This document shows, piece after piece, positions 30,972-39,915 of a stretch of 64,000 nt of DNA. This DNA is from Arthrobacter caoxuetaonis (lineage in GTDB: Bacteria > Actinomycetota > Actinomycetes > Actinomycetales > Micrococcaceae): NCBI RefSeq assembly GCF_023921125.1, contig NZ_CP099466.1, positions 1,674,001-1,738,000 of the forward strand, read 5' to 3'. Positions within the stretch are counted from its first letter, which is position 1. The number at the start of each line of letters is the position of its first letter. The position numbers and the translations under genes were made by a program. A model generated the notes under the pieces. It ran no database searches. It had not been told where the DNA came from and saw only the letters and a list, made by a program, of their open reading frames with translations.

Positions 30972-32894
30972 TTAGTCCCGTGCCTCCAGCAGGATTCCGG
31001 CGAAGAAGTCCACCAGGTCCTGGTACCCGTCCAGGGGGAGGACATGCGCCACGTACTGGTCCGGGCGGACCACCACAAGGGCACCGGCGCTGCGGTCGAT
31101 GCCCCGCGCGTCGAAGATGTCCGCAGCGCGGCGATTCGGAGTGAACACACGCTCGTAGTCGATCAGGCCATACGGAGCCTTGCGGGGCAGCAGGAGCGCC
31201 GGCAGGTCGGCCACGCTGATATCACGGTGGCCCTGCTGGTACACGGCCCGCACGTCGAAGACCGCATCTGAATCTGAGCCTGCAGGTGTGTAGCGCAGGA
31301 GAGGGGACGCCGAATCCTCAGCCAGGAAGCGGCACAGGCCGGCGAGGCGGGAGTCCGGATCCGTTGGCGCAGCGGCGTCGGCAAAGGCGTAGAGCCGCCA
31401 GCGTCCGTCAGCCTGGGCCTGGTGGCCAAGTTCCAGCGGCTTTGCGTCCGCCAGCCGGATGACCGGAGCCGAGTGGAAGCGCTCCCCAACCGGGAAACCG
31501 GTGGCCAGCCGCTGGTAGGTACCCGCGCCGGTGATCAGGTTCTGCGGATACTCCGTGGCGAAGCCGGCCGTGAAGCGTCCACCCTGGGTGAAGATGGCCT
31601 GCCGCTCGGCGGCGTCCATTCCTCCGGCCTCCGGGTTGGCGGGGTCCTTGGGCTTGGCAGCCATGGCGGTGGACCACAGCAGATCGAAATCGATCAGCTT
31701 CTGCGCGATCTCCTGCCGTTCGCCGGAGTAGGTGTCCAGCAGGGAGTCCGGGCTGCGGCCCTGAAGCACGGCTCCGAGCTTCCAGCCGAGGTTGAAGCCG
31801 TCCTGCATGGAGACGTTCATACCCTGGCCGGCTTTGGCCGAGTGGGTGTGGCAGGCATCCCCGGCGATGAACACGCGCGGGGAGCGGCTGCCGCGTTCCT
31901 GCGGAGCGACGTCGTCGAACCGGTCTGCCACGCGCTGGCCAACCTCGTACACCGACCACCAGGCAATGTCCTTGACCTCCAGCGTGTACGGGTCCAGGAT
32001 CTTGCGGGCTGCTTCGATGATGCTATCGGCGGTAAAGCGGCTGCGCGCCTCGCGGTCGGCGGGGTCAAGGTCACCCAGGTCCACGTACAGCCGCACCAGG
32101 TATCCGCCTTCGCGGGGAATGATGAGGATGCTGCCTCCGGAGGCGGACTGGATGGCGGACTTCATCCGGATGTCCGGGAAGTCCGTCACCGCCAGGACAT
32201 CCATGACGCCCCAGGCATGGTTCCGGGCATCGCCGCGCAGTTCGATGCCCAGGGACTTCCGGACCGCAGAGCGGGCGCCGTCGCAGCCGACGACGTACTT
32301 GGCCCGCACTTCGACTTCCTCGCCCGCGTCCGGGCCCTCGGTGCGGCGCAGCGTCACCGTGACGGGATACTCGCCGTCAGTGCCAACGACGACGTCGGCT
32401 GCTTCCAGCCCGTAGTCCGGCTCGAGGCGGGTGGGGGAGTTGCGCATGTACTCGAGCAGGTAGTCCTGCATGCGTGCCTGGTTCACGATGACGTGCGGGT
32501 ATTCGGAGAGGCCGTCGGCAACATCCTGGACCCTGCCGGTGCGCTCAATCCCGTTCCCGGTGCCTGTCGGTCCCCAGAAGGTGGTCTCATTGACCCAGTA
32601 CGCTTCCCGGACCAGCTTGTCGGCCAGCCCGAACGCCTCGAACATTTCCACCGTGCGGCAGGCAACGCCGTCGGCCTGTCCCTTCGCCAGCGGACCGCCC
32701 CGGCGCTCGACGACGCGGGTGGTGATGCCGGGGAACGCGGCGAGCTGGGCGGCCAGGACCACGCCGGCAGGTCCGGTTCCGACAATGAGGACGTCGACTT
32801 CGGCGGGAAGCGGACCATGTCCGTTTTCACGTCCGGGTGCGGCCGGCCGGACATCGGGATCGCCGGGACGGTAGCCGTCGGAATAGAACTGCAC
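30972..32894 (-). CDS. FAD-dependent aromatic hydroxylase, 3-hydroxybenzoate 4-monooxygenase-like
   Basis: The 640-residue flavoprotein has the FAD/NAD motif VLIVGTGPAGVVLAAQLA near residue 35, GCDGARSAVRKSLGI (the DG motif), and RVFIAGDACHTHSAKAGQGMNVSMQDGFNLGWKL. A C-terminal thioredoxin-like domain is present, as in phenol 2-hydroxylases. The length and N-terminal VQFYSDGYRPGDP fit the 3-hydroxybenzoate 4-hydroxylase type, which makes protocatechuate. The substrate is inferred. The GTG at 32894 has AGGAG upstream. An IclR regulator precedes it on the same strand, with a palindrome 110 bases before the start. Confidence 0.86.
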   Translation of the reverse strand: MQFYSDGYRPGDPDVRPAAPGRENGHGPLPAEVDVLIVGTGPAGVVLAAQLAAFPGITTRVVERRGGPLAKGQADGVACRTVEMFEAFGLADKLVREAYWVNETTFWGPTGTGNGIERTGRVQDVADGLSEYPHVIVNQARMQDYLLEYMRNSPTRLEPDYGLEAADVVVGTDGEYPVTVTLRRTEGPDAGEEVEVRAKYVVGCDGARSAVRKSLGIELRGDARNHAWGVMDVLAVTDFPDIRMKSAIQSASGGSILIIPREGGYLVRLYVDLGDLDPADREARSRFTADSIIEAARKILDPYTLEVKDIAWWSVYEVGQRVADRFDDVAPQERGSRSPRVFIAGDACHTHSAKAGQGMNVSMQDGFNLGWKLGAVLQGRSPDSLLDTYSGERQEIAQKLIDFDLLWSTAMAAKPKDPANPEAGGMDAAERQAIFTQGGRFTAGFATEYPQNLITGAGTYQRLATGFPVGERFHSAPVIRLADAKPLELGHQAQADGRWRLYAFADAAAPTDPDSRLAGLCRFLAEDSASPLLRYTPAGSDSDAVFDVRAVYQQGHRDISVADLPALLLPRKAPYGLIDYERVFTPNRRAADIFDARGIDRSAGALVVVRPDQYVAHVLPLDGYQDLVDFFAGILLEARD

Positions 32895-33003
32895 TTTTGC
32901 TCCTGAGCGTGGGCGGATCCACTGGCGGACCCGAAAACGTGAACGCCCGCCCCGGGCGCGCTGGAACAACGTTAGTGACCCATGCAACAACCCTGCACTT
33001 GGA

Positions 33004-33018
33004 TTCTGCTGAGCAGAA
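33004..33018. promoter_or_regulatory. Palindrome TTCTGC-TGA-GCAGAA before the monooxygenase gene
   Basis: A perfect 6+3+6 inverted repeat (7+3+7 with the outer A and T) lies 110 bases before the monooxygenase start and inside the iclR-monooxygenase gap. The same 15-base design recurs at 33838, over the iclR start codon. Confidence 0.72.
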
Positions 33019-33074
33019 TTGACGCGGGCTGCTGGACGCGACCGCAGGCCGATGCCTTAGGGCCGCGCCGCAGC

Positions 33075-33845
33075 TTAGGGAAGCGCCGCGTGCAGCTCCC
33101 GGCACGCCTTTGCGAGCGCTCCGGTTACTGCCGGGTCCTGGAGCTGCGCAGCCCGGGACAGCGGTGCGCTGATGGAGAGGGCAAGGGTGGCCGGCTGATG
33201 CGGCGCATGTACCGGTGCTCCCACGGCGGCGAGGTCCGGTTCGGTCCGGCCGAGGTTGGCGGCATAGCCCTGCCGGCGGACGGCCCCGAGCTCGTTCAGC
33301 AGCCGGTCCAGCTCGCCCGGTGCCATCGCAGTGCCGCCTCTTTGGGCCTGGCGCGTGCAGACCGCCGTGGCCATCTGGTCCGGGAGGGTGGAGAGCATGG
33401 CCTTCCCGGCGGAAGAGAGGTGGACCGGCAGGACAGTTCCGGCCCGGTTGCCAACCCGGAGGAGCTGGGGTCCTTCGACTGTTGCCAGGTAGCGGGCGGT
33501 GGCACCAACCCGCTCCACGAGGTTCACGGTCTCGCGGACCTCGGCCGCCAGGGCTTCGAGATGGGGACGCGCGGCGGCAATCAGGGCGCGCTCCTGGCCG
33601 GCCGCAGGATCCGGGCGGAGGGCCGGACCGGCGCAGTAGCGGTGCTGGTCATCCTGCAGGGCAAACCCGCGGTAAACGAGAGTCGACATCAGCCGGTGCG
33701 CCGTCGAGGGTGCCACGGCCAGGACCTTGGCGGCATCGGCGATCCGCAGCCAGTCCCGCTCCTGCAGCAGCAGGATCAGCTGCAGGGCCCGGTCCACGGA
33801 GTCGACGGCGTAGCCGGGTTTCTTGACGATTCGCATGTTCTGCAC
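33075..33845 (-). CDS. IclR-family transcriptional regulator
   Basis: The 256-residue protein has an N-terminal winged helix-turn-helix (about residues 16-75), with ADAAKVLAVAPSTAHRLMSTL as the recognition region, and a C-terminal effector-binding domain that includes VERVGATARYLATVEG and LPVHLSSAGKAML. IclR proteins of this type often control aromatic acid catabolism. The start is GTG at 33845 with AGGA nine bases upstream. The downstream hydroxylase is the likely target, and a palindrome covers its own start codon, which implies autoregulation. Confidence 0.9.
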   Translation of the reverse strand: MQNMRIVKKPGYAVDSVDRALQLILLLQERDWLRIADAAKVLAVAPSTAHRLMSTLVYRGFALQDDQHRYCAGPALRPDPAAGQERALIAAARPHLEALAAEVRETVNLVERVGATARYLATVEGPQLLRVGNRAGTVLPVHLSSAGKAMLSTLPDQMATAVCTRQAQRGGTAMAPGELDRLLNELGAVRRQGYAANLGRTEPDLAAVGAPVHAPHQPATLALSISAPLSRAAQLQDPAVTGALAKACRELHAALP

Positions 33846-33852
33846 AGCAGAA
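33838..33852. promoter_or_regulatory. Palindrome TTCTGC-ACA-GCAGAA over the iclR start codon
   Basis: Same inverted repeat as at 33004 with a different spacer. It overlaps the GTG start (33843-33845) of the IclR gene and occupies the nine-base gap after the ABC exporter stop. This is a candidate autoregulatory operator. Confidence 0.7.
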
Positions 33853-33854
33853 TC

Positions 33855-35798
33855 CTAGCTGCTCGGCACGGCGGTGCCCGGGGTCTCCGAGAGCTGCCCG
33901 CCCGTGTGTGCCTGGTCAGACCGGGCGGCCAGCCGGGCGAATGCGCCGCCGGCAGCGCGCAGTTGGGCCGCTGTTCCCCGCTCCACGATGCGTCCGGCTT
34001 CCAGCACCACCACCTGGTCGGCAGACTCGACGGTGGAGAGGCGGTGGGCGATGGTCAGGGTGGTCCGCCCGGCCGCGAGCTGCTCCAGTGCCAGCTGCAC
34101 CTGGGCTTCGGTGGTGTTGTCCAGGGCCGAGGTGGCTTCGTCCAGGACCAGTACCGGCGGATTGCGGAGAATCGTCCGGGCAATGGCCAGCCGCTGCTGC
34201 TCCCCGCCGGAGAACCGGTGGCCGCGTGCGCCCACCAGGGTGTCCAGACCGTCGGGAAGGGCGCCGATGGCGTCGGCGATCCGGGCTGCCTCGAGTGCCT
34301 GCCAGAGCTGCTGGTCCGTGGCCCCTGGCGCGGCGAGCAGCAGGTTTTCCCGGACCGATGCATGGATCAGGTAGGTCTCCTGCGACACTACTCCGACAAT
34401 CCGGGAAAGGTCCTGGGCGTCCAGTTCCCGGACGTCGATGCCGTCGATCGTGACGCGCCCGCCCACGGGATCGTTCAGGCGCGGAACCAGTGACGCAAGA
34501 GTGCTTTTGCCGGAACCGGTGGACCCGACGACGGCGGTGGCAGAGCCGGCGGGAAGCGTGAGACTGATGCCGTGCAGGACGGGCGTTCCGCCGTCGTACG
34601 CGAAGTCAACGTTCTCGAACCGGACGTCGCCGCGCACTGCGGCGGCGTCCACGTGCACAGGATGGGCGGGGGCCTTCAGCTGCGGCTCAAGGTCCAGGTA
34701 TTCGAAGATGCGGCTGAAGAATGCCAGCGCGGTAACCCACTGGACACCGATGTCCAGCAGGCCCATCACCGGCCGGAAGATTGCGGCCTGCAGGCCGGTG
34801 AACGCCACCAGCGTGCCGATGGTCATGCCGCCGTTGGTGGCCGGAAATCCTGCGGCCAGGTAGATGATGGCCGGGATCGCGGCGAAAACCACCTGCATGG
34901 TTGCCATCCGCCAGCGTCCGGCGAGCTGGCTGCGCAGCTCCAGCCCCACCAGGTTCTGGGAGCGGGCGGTAAAGCGTCCGGCATCACGGGGGATGGTTCC
35001 CAGCGTTTTGGCCAGCCGGACGCCGGAGACCGAAAGTCCTTCTTCGACCTGGGTGTGCAGGGCGGCGAGTTCGCGCTGGCGTTCATCGGTGACGGTTCGG
35101 CGGAGCTTGGCGACCTTGCGGGAGAGCCAGATGGCCGGCGGCAGGACCACCAGTGAGATGAGGCTGAGTCCGGGGGACAGGGCCACCATGGCCGCTGCGG
35201 TGGCGACCGTGGTGGTGAGGTTGGAGGCTACGCCGGTCGCCGTCGTGGTCACCACGGACTGCATGCCCGAAATGTCGTGCGTGAGGCGGGACTGGACTTC
35301 GCCGCCGCGTGTGCGGGTGAAGAAGCCAAGGGATTGTGCCTGCAGGTGGATAAAAAGATTGACGCGCAGAGTGTGCATGACCTGCTGGCCCATTTTCGTG
35401 GCCAGCCAGGTCTGCACCACGCCAATGGCGGACGTGAGTGCGGCGACGCCGATCATTGAGGCTGTGAGGATGCCCAGCAGCCGGATGTCCTGGTGTGGCA
35501 GGGCGTCGTCGATCACGGCGCGGACCAGGAAGGGCTGGGCCAGGTTGACCACGGAGGCTACGGAAATCAAGGCCACGACGACGGCGATGGTCTTTTTGTG
35601 CGGGGCGAACATTGCGGCGATGCGCCGCAGGCTGACGGGGTGCCGCTTCAGTTGCTTCTGGTCGGCGGGGTTCACTCGGGCCGGGCCGCGTCCTCCGCCG
35701 CCTCCTCCGCCTCCGGGACCGGAGGTTCCGGGCACGGCGCCGGGTCCGTCGGGCATTCCGGCGCCTGGGCGTTCACGGGTGTTGTTGTGCAGGGCCAA
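33855..35798 (-). CDS. ABC exporter, fused permease and ATPase
   Basis: The 647-residue half-transporter has a cytoplasmic N-terminus with a run of eight glycines near residues 29-36, a six-helix membrane domain (about 68-345), and a nucleotide-binding domain with Walker A GSTGSGKST (425-433), signature FSGGEQQR (the common form is LSGGQ) and Walker B VLVLDEATSALD, plus the H-loop in TLTIAHRLST. It would act as a dimer to export drugs or lipids. The substrate is unknown. Nearby MarR and IclR genes do not settle its regulation. Confidence 0.9.
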   Translation of the reverse strand: MALHNNTRERPGAGMPDGPGAVPGTSGPGGGGGGGGRGPARVNPADQKQLKRHPVSLRRIAAMFAPHKKTIAVVVALISVASVVNLAQPFLVRAVIDDALPHQDIRLLGILTASMIGVAALTSAIGVVQTWLATKMGQQVMHTLRVNLFIHLQAQSLGFFTRTRGGEVQSRLTHDISGMQSVVTTTATGVASNLTTTVATAAAMVALSPGLSLISLVVLPPAIWLSRKVAKLRRTVTDERQRELAALHTQVEEGLSVSGVRLAKTLGTIPRDAGRFTARSQNLVGLELRSQLAGRWRMATMQVVFAAIPAIIYLAAGFPATNGGMTIGTLVAFTGLQAAIFRPVMGLLDIGVQWVTALAFFSRIFEYLDLEPQLKAPAHPVHVDAAAVRGDVRFENVDFAYDGGTPVLHGISLTLPAGSATAVVGSTGSGKSTLASLVPRLNDPVGGRVTIDGIDVRELDAQDLSRIVGVVSQETYLIHASVRENLLLAAPGATDQQLWQALEAARIADAIGALPDGLDTLVGARGHRFSGGEQQRLAIARTILRNPPVLVLDEATSALDNTTEAQVQLALEQLAAGRTTLTIAHRLSTVESADQVVVLEAGRIVERGTAAQLRAAGGAFARLAARSDQAHTGGQLSETPGTAVPSS

Positions 35799-35858
35799 AG
35801 GTTCCTCCTAGTGCGAATCCGGGCGTCCGCGCGGTGGCGTCGTTCGGCCGAATATGTA

Positions 35859-35869
35859 GAGGTTACCTC
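35859..35869. promoter_or_regulatory. GAGGTTACCTC inverted repeat upstream of the ABC exporter
   Basis: A short 5+1+5 palindrome sits in the divergent gap between the ABC exporter and the GNAT gene. A related GAGGTA-N7-TACCTC repeat lies at 36478-36496 before the MarR gene. This is a possible shared regulator site but the spacing differs. Confidence 0.3.
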
Positions 35870-35945
35870 ATTATGTGGTTGAGGGATAGAAGTGAGGCTC
35901 GTGTCACAGAAGGTGGCAGAGGGGGGCTGCCCGTAAGTTGTACGC

Positions 35946-36440
35946 ATGACGCTTGCGCTGCGCCGCGCGGACTTCTTCGATCCGCGCCTGCCTGTCTTCC
36001 TGCAGTCCCACCTGGATGAACTGCGTCCCACTGCGCCTGCCGAAAGCCGGCACGCCCTGGACCTCACAGGTCTCCGCCAGCCCTCCGTTCGCCTGTGGGT
36101 GGCCTGGGACGGAGAGGCCATTGCCGCCACGGGGGCCCTTGCGGTCCTGGAACCGGGGCACGAGGAACTCAAGTCCATGCGTACTGCGCCCGGGATGCGC
36201 GGCCGCGGACTCGGGCGCCTCATGCTGGGGCATCTGCTGGAGGACGCGGCTGCCCGGTCCGTGGAGCGGATTTCGCTGGAGACCGGAAGCATGGGGTTCT
36301 TCGCGCCGGCACGCCGGCTTTATGAGAGCGCCGGTTTCGTTCCCTGCGATCCGTTTGGAGGATACAAGGAGGATCCCAACAGCGTCTTTATGAGCCTGAC
36401 CCTTTCTGCGCCGGCCAGTCCGAAGGTCCTCAGGCGCTGA
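35946..36440 (+). CDS. GNAT-family N-acetyltransferase
   Basis: The 164-residue protein has the acetyl-CoA pyrophosphate-binding motif MRGRGLG (84-90) after a beta strand MRTAPG, preceded by LWVAWDGEAIAATGAL and followed by RRLYESAGFVPCDPFGGY, the usual last GNAT helix and strand. It acetylates an amine of an unidentified substrate. It lies divergent from the ABC exporter and 93 bases before the MarR gene. Confidence 0.88.
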   Translation: MTLALRRADFFDPRLPVFLQSHLDELRPTAPAESRHALDLTGLRQPSVRLWVAWDGEAIAATGALAVLEPGHEELKSMRTAPGMRGRGLGRLMLGHLLEDAAARSVERISLETGSMGFFAPARRLYESAGFVPCDPFGGYKEDPNSVFMSLTLSAPASPKVLRR

Positions 36441-36477
36441 AGGCGGGGGGGCGTTTAACCTCAAGCCCATCGGATTC

Positions 36478-36496
36478 GAGGTATGGCTGCTACCTC
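36478..36496. promoter_or_regulatory. GAGGTA-N7-TACCTC inverted repeat before marR-type gene
   Basis: A 6+7+6 inverted repeat lies just upstream of the -10-like TAGACT (36522-36527) of the MarR gene, in the place an autoregulatory operator would occupy. Confidence 0.4.
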
Positions 36497-36521
36497 ACAG
36501 TGTGGCTGCTCACCGAATGGC

Positions 36522-36527
36522 TAGACT
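36522..36527 (+). promoter_or_regulatory. -10-like TAGACT before marR-type gene
   Basis: TAGACT ends six bases before the ATG at 36534, so the transcript may be nearly leaderless. Confidence 0.45.
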
Positions 36528-36533
36528 GGGGGA

Positions 36534-36992
36534 ATGCCGAACTCCGATGCCGATTCCGCTGCCCTGGGCGAGCTGATGCACGCCGCCTTCCGCGGCCTGC
36601 GGGGCCGCTGGATCCAGCAGCTGGCACCGTTTGAGCTGACTCCGCACCAGTACCGGGCGCTCAACGCCATGGGGCGGAACGCGGACGACGGCGGGATGCG
36701 GCTGAAGGATCTCGCTGACCGGCTGCGCATCGCGCCGCGCTCGGCCACCGAAGTCGTGGACCAGCTCGAGGCCAAAGGCCTGGTGGAGCGCGGACCCGAT
36801 CCGTCCGACCGCCGGGCCACGCTGATTGCCCTGACGCCGGCAGGGACCCGGATGCGCGAAGGAGTCCGCAGGGACCGCGCCCGCGAAGCAGATGAGTACT
36901 TCGCCGCGCTCTCGTCCGATGACCGCTCGGAACTGGCACGGATCCTCGGGCAGCTGGCCGGGGATATGCCGCGGCGGCACCCAAAGCCGTAA
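36534..36992 (+). CDS. MarR-family transcriptional regulator
   Basis: The 152-residue protein has the winged-helix core MRLKDLADRLRIAPRSATEVVDQLEAKGLVERGPDPSDRR (about residues 44-84), where DPSDRR is the wing motif, between helices that form the dimer interface. MarR proteins repress efflux or stress genes and release DNA upon ligand binding. The YhgE-like gene is 168 bases downstream on the same strand and is a plausible target or partner. The divergent ABC exporter is another. Confidence 0.92.
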   Translation: MPNSDADSAALGELMHAAFRGLRGRWIQQLAPFELTPHQYRALNAMGRNADDGGMRLKDLADRLRIAPRSATEVVDQLEAKGLVERGPDPSDRRATLIALTPAGTRMREGVRRDRAREADEYFAALSSDDRSELARILGQLAGDMPRRHPKP

Positions 36993-37160
36993 TACCGGCC
37001 TGGAAACCCGGGTTCCCGGATGATCCGAAGAAATATCCGGGCGCGGGGCGTCGGCCGCCCACGGCATCTGTTCCTTCGGGTTCCGGCTCCCGTACCGTCG
37101 ATAGGGACAGTGCTCCGGCCGCCTGCGCGGTGCATGTTTGCCAACTGGGAGGTAGTTCCC

Positions 37161-38588
37161 ATGCCCTCATCCGTTCCCGGCGATTCCGGCGGAAGCAAAG
37201 CAGCCCATAGTCCGTCCGGCGCCACAGGCAGCAGGATCGGGACATACCTGTCTCCGCGGACGTGGTTGCTTCCACTGTTTGTCCTGCTGCTCCTCGGCGG
37301 CACAGGTTCAGCCTTGTACATTGGCGGACTCGGAAGTCCCTCAGGCCATCTGGAACATGTCCCGGTTGCCCTGGTGAACCGCGACGGCGGTACTGATGCC
37401 GGCGGAACCCAGGAGGACTTCGGCCAGGACCTGGCCGGGACGCTGAAGGAAAACTCCGACAAGACGGACGACTTCGATATGCGTCCCCTGAGCTGGGACG
37501 AGGCCCAGGCCCAGCTGCGGTCCGGGCAGGTTTATGCGGCAGTCGTGCTGGAGGAGGACTTTTCTGCCGACGCCGTCGGCCTGGTCTCCTCGAGCCTCAC
37601 GGACACGGAAGCAACCCGGCCGCACATCACGTTCTACACCAACCCGCTCGCCAGCCCGCTGGGCAGCCAGCTGGCAGCCGACGCCATCGTACCGGCACTG
37701 GACGAAGCCAGCCGGAACCTCGGCGAACAGCTGGAGGATTCAGCCGAGCAGGCACGCGCTGTTGCCCAGGAACGGCAGGGAGCGGAACTTACCGAAGCCG
37801 GCGTTCCGGAAGGGGTGCAAAGCCAGCTGGCGCCGCAGCTGAACGGAACATCAGCGGCAGTGCTCAGCGATCCCATCGAGATCACTGAGCGGCCTTTCGA
37901 GAAGCCGCAGGAAGGATCTGCACTGGGCATGGGCGCGTTCTTCTACTCGGTGCTCCTGATGGTGGTGGGGATCAGCGGATCGGTGGCGCTGCACTTCCTC
38001 CTCGATTCCCGCCTCGGGGTCCTGCCCATTGAGCTGGGACCGCGGTTCCGCCGCGGACCTCTCCTCCGGCCCGCACGCTGGGCAACATTCCTGCTCAAAT
38101 GGGGAATCGTGCTGGTGGCGGGACTGCCCACCGCGGGACTGATGATGTGGATTGCCTCCGCCGTCGGCATGCCCATTCCGCACGGCGGCTGGTTCTTCTT
38201 CAGCACCTGGCTGTGCCTGGCAACCGTTTCGGCCGTGACGTTTGGACTCATCACCCTCTTCGGCAGCGCCGGAATGATCCTGTCCATGATCTACATCGTG
38301 TTCATGGGCCTGCCTGCCGCCACCGGTGTGGTTCCGCTGGAGATGCTCCCGGGGTTCTTCAAGTTCATTGCCCGCGGGGAGCCGCTGTACCAGATGACCA
38401 TCGCGAACAAGGCCATCCTCTACTTCGACGCCCAGGCAGGCGCCGGCCTGCAGGCAGGACTGATCGGCATGGGCGTCATCATCCTGGTGTTCGTTGTGGC
38501 CGCATTGGTTGCCGGTGTGGTCTATGACCGCCTGCTGGGCACCCGTGCCGCGGACCTGGAGCTGGATAACCGGGCGGCCCGCCACTGA
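37161..38588 (+). CDS. YhgE/Pip-like (DUF3533-type) membrane protein
   Basis: The 475-residue protein has one N-terminal helix (LPLFVLLLLGGTGSALYIGG, residues 34-53), a large outer domain of about 200 residues beginning VPVALVNRDGG, then five or six further helices. This layout matches the YhgE/Pip and SNG1-like ABC-2-related family, whose roles include phage receptor or drug tolerance and remain poorly defined. The frame is open from 37020, but GGGAGG lies eight bases before the ATG at 37161, which I chose. It follows a MarR gene and may be controlled by it. Confidence 0.75.
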   Translation: MPSSVPGDSGGSKAAHSPSGATGSRIGTYLSPRTWLLPLFVLLLLGGTGSALYIGGLGSPSGHLEHVPVALVNRDGGTDAGGTQEDFGQDLAGTLKENSDKTDDFDMRPLSWDEAQAQLRSGQVYAAVVLEEDFSADAVGLVSSSLTDTEATRPHITFYTNPLASPLGSQLAADAIVPALDEASRNLGEQLEDSAEQARAVAQERQGAELTEAGVPEGVQSQLAPQLNGTSAAVLSDPIEITERPFEKPQEGSALGMGAFFYSVLLMVVGISGSVALHFLLDSRLGVLPIELGPRFRRGPLLRPARWATFLLKWGIVLVAGLPTAGLMMWIASAVGMPIPHGGWFFFSTWLCLATVSAVTFGLITLFGSAGMILSMIYIVFMGLPAATGVVPLEMLPGFFKFIARGEPLYQMTIANKAILYFDAQAGAGLQAGLIGMGVIILVFVVAALVAGVVYDRLLGTRAADLELDNRAARH

Positions 38589-38676
38589 TGCCCGGAGCAG
38601 GGGTGTCCAGGCACGGATGTCCGTCATGGAACCGGACGGGTTTGGCCCAAGGTGCCCGCAGTGGGAAAATCCGAAG

Positions 38677-39915
38677 ATGCGCCCCATGCAGAACTCCAGC
38701 CGTTTGCAGAACATCCGCTACGACCTCCGTGGACCCGTGCAGCACGTGGCCAAACAGATGGAAGCTGCGGGCCAGAGAATCCTGAAGATGAATCTCGGAG
38801 ACCCGGCACCGTTTGGACTGGAAGCGCCGGAGTCGATTGTGGTGGACATGATCCACCACCTGCGCGGCGCCCAGGGGTACAGCGACTCCAAGGGGATTTT
38901 CTCCGCCCGGACTGCTATTTCGCAGTATTACCAGACGCGCGGACTCATGCAGATCGGTGTGGAGGACATCTACATCGGCAACGGCGTGAGCGAGCTGATC
39001 TCCATGACGCTGCAGGCCTTCCTGGAACCGGGGGACCAGATCCTGATCCCGTCCCCGGATTATCCGCTGTGGACAGCCTCCGTGATGCTCTCCGGCGGGG
39101 AGGCTGTGCACTACGCCTGCGATGAAGAGAACAACTGGTGGCCGGACATGGCTGATCTAGAATCCAAGATCACGGACCGCACCCGGGGCATCGTGATCAT
39201 CAACCCCAATAACCCCACCGGAGCCGTCTACCCCCGCGAGATCCTTGAACAGTTCGTGGACCTGGCCCGCCGCCATGAGCTGGTGCTCTTCTCCGACGAA
39301 ATCTACGAGAAGATCCTCTACCGCGGCGCCGAGCACATCCACACCGCCTCGGTAGCGGGGGACCTGCCCGTGCTGACCTTCTCCGGCCTATCCAAGGCGT
39401 ACCGGATGCCCGGCTACCGTGCCGGCTGGGTAGCAGTCACCGGAAAGCGGTCCGACACGGCCGACTACCGCGAATCCCTGGAACTACTGGCGTCCCTGCG
39501 CCTGTGCCCCAACGTTCCGGCCCAGCACGCCATCCAGACATCCCTGGGCGGGTACCAGAGCATCGACGACCTGGTGAAGCCCGGCGGCCGGCTGGCCGAA
39601 CAGGGTGAGCTGGCGTGCCGTTTGCTGAACGAGATCCCGGGAGTCAGCTGCGTTCCCGCAGCCGGAGCGATGTACCTGTTCCCGAAGCTGGACCCGGCCA
39701 TGTACCCGTTCGACGACGATGAGAGGTTTGTCCTGGACCTCCTCGAAGAGCAGAAGATCCTGGTCTCCCAGGGCACCGCGTTCCATTGGCCCGAGCCCGA
39801 CCATTTCCGCTTCGTGATCCTGCCTGCGGAAGATGACATCCGCGATGCCGTGAACCGGATTGCGGAGTTCCTCGCCGGCCGGCGCCGCACCCTGGACGCG
39901 CAGGGTGCTGCCTAG
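38677..39915 (+). CDS. Class I aminotransferase, AlaA-type
   Basis: The 412-residue enzyme has the fold-type I pattern IYIGNGVSELISMTLQAFL, VIINPNNPTGAVYP, SDEIYEKI with the PLP-contacting Asp and Tyr, and the Schiff-base lysine in FSGLSKAYRMPGYRAGW. It resembles glutamate-pyruvate aminotransferases (AlaA). Start codons at 38677 and 38686 are both possible and differ by three residues. The stop shares a CTAG with the stop of the convergent methyltransferase gene. Confidence 0.9.
   Translation: MRPMQNSSRLQNIRYDLRGPVQHVAKQMEAAGQRILKMNLGDPAPFGLEAPESIVVDMIHHLRGAQGYSDSKGIFSARTAISQYYQTRGLMQIGVEDIYIGNGVSELISMTLQAFLEPGDQILIPSPDYPLWTASVMLSGGEAVHYACDEENNWWPDMADLESKITDRTRGIVIINPNNPTGAVYPREILEQFVDLARRHELVLFSDEIYEKILYRGAEHIHTASVAGDLPVLTFSGLSKAYRMPGYRAGWVAVTGKRSDTADYRESLELLASLRLCPNVPAQHAIQTSLGGYQSIDDLVKPGGRLAEQGELACRLLNEIPGVSCVPAAGAMYLFPKLDPAMYPFDDDERFVLDLLEEQKILVSQGTAFHWPEPDHFRFVILPAEDDIRDAVNRIAEFLAGRRRTLDAQGAA

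Noticed and set aside
30972..32894. Plus-strand open frame opposite the hydroxylase (about 494 codons)
   Set aside because: Antisense to a clear flavoprotein and without protein features.
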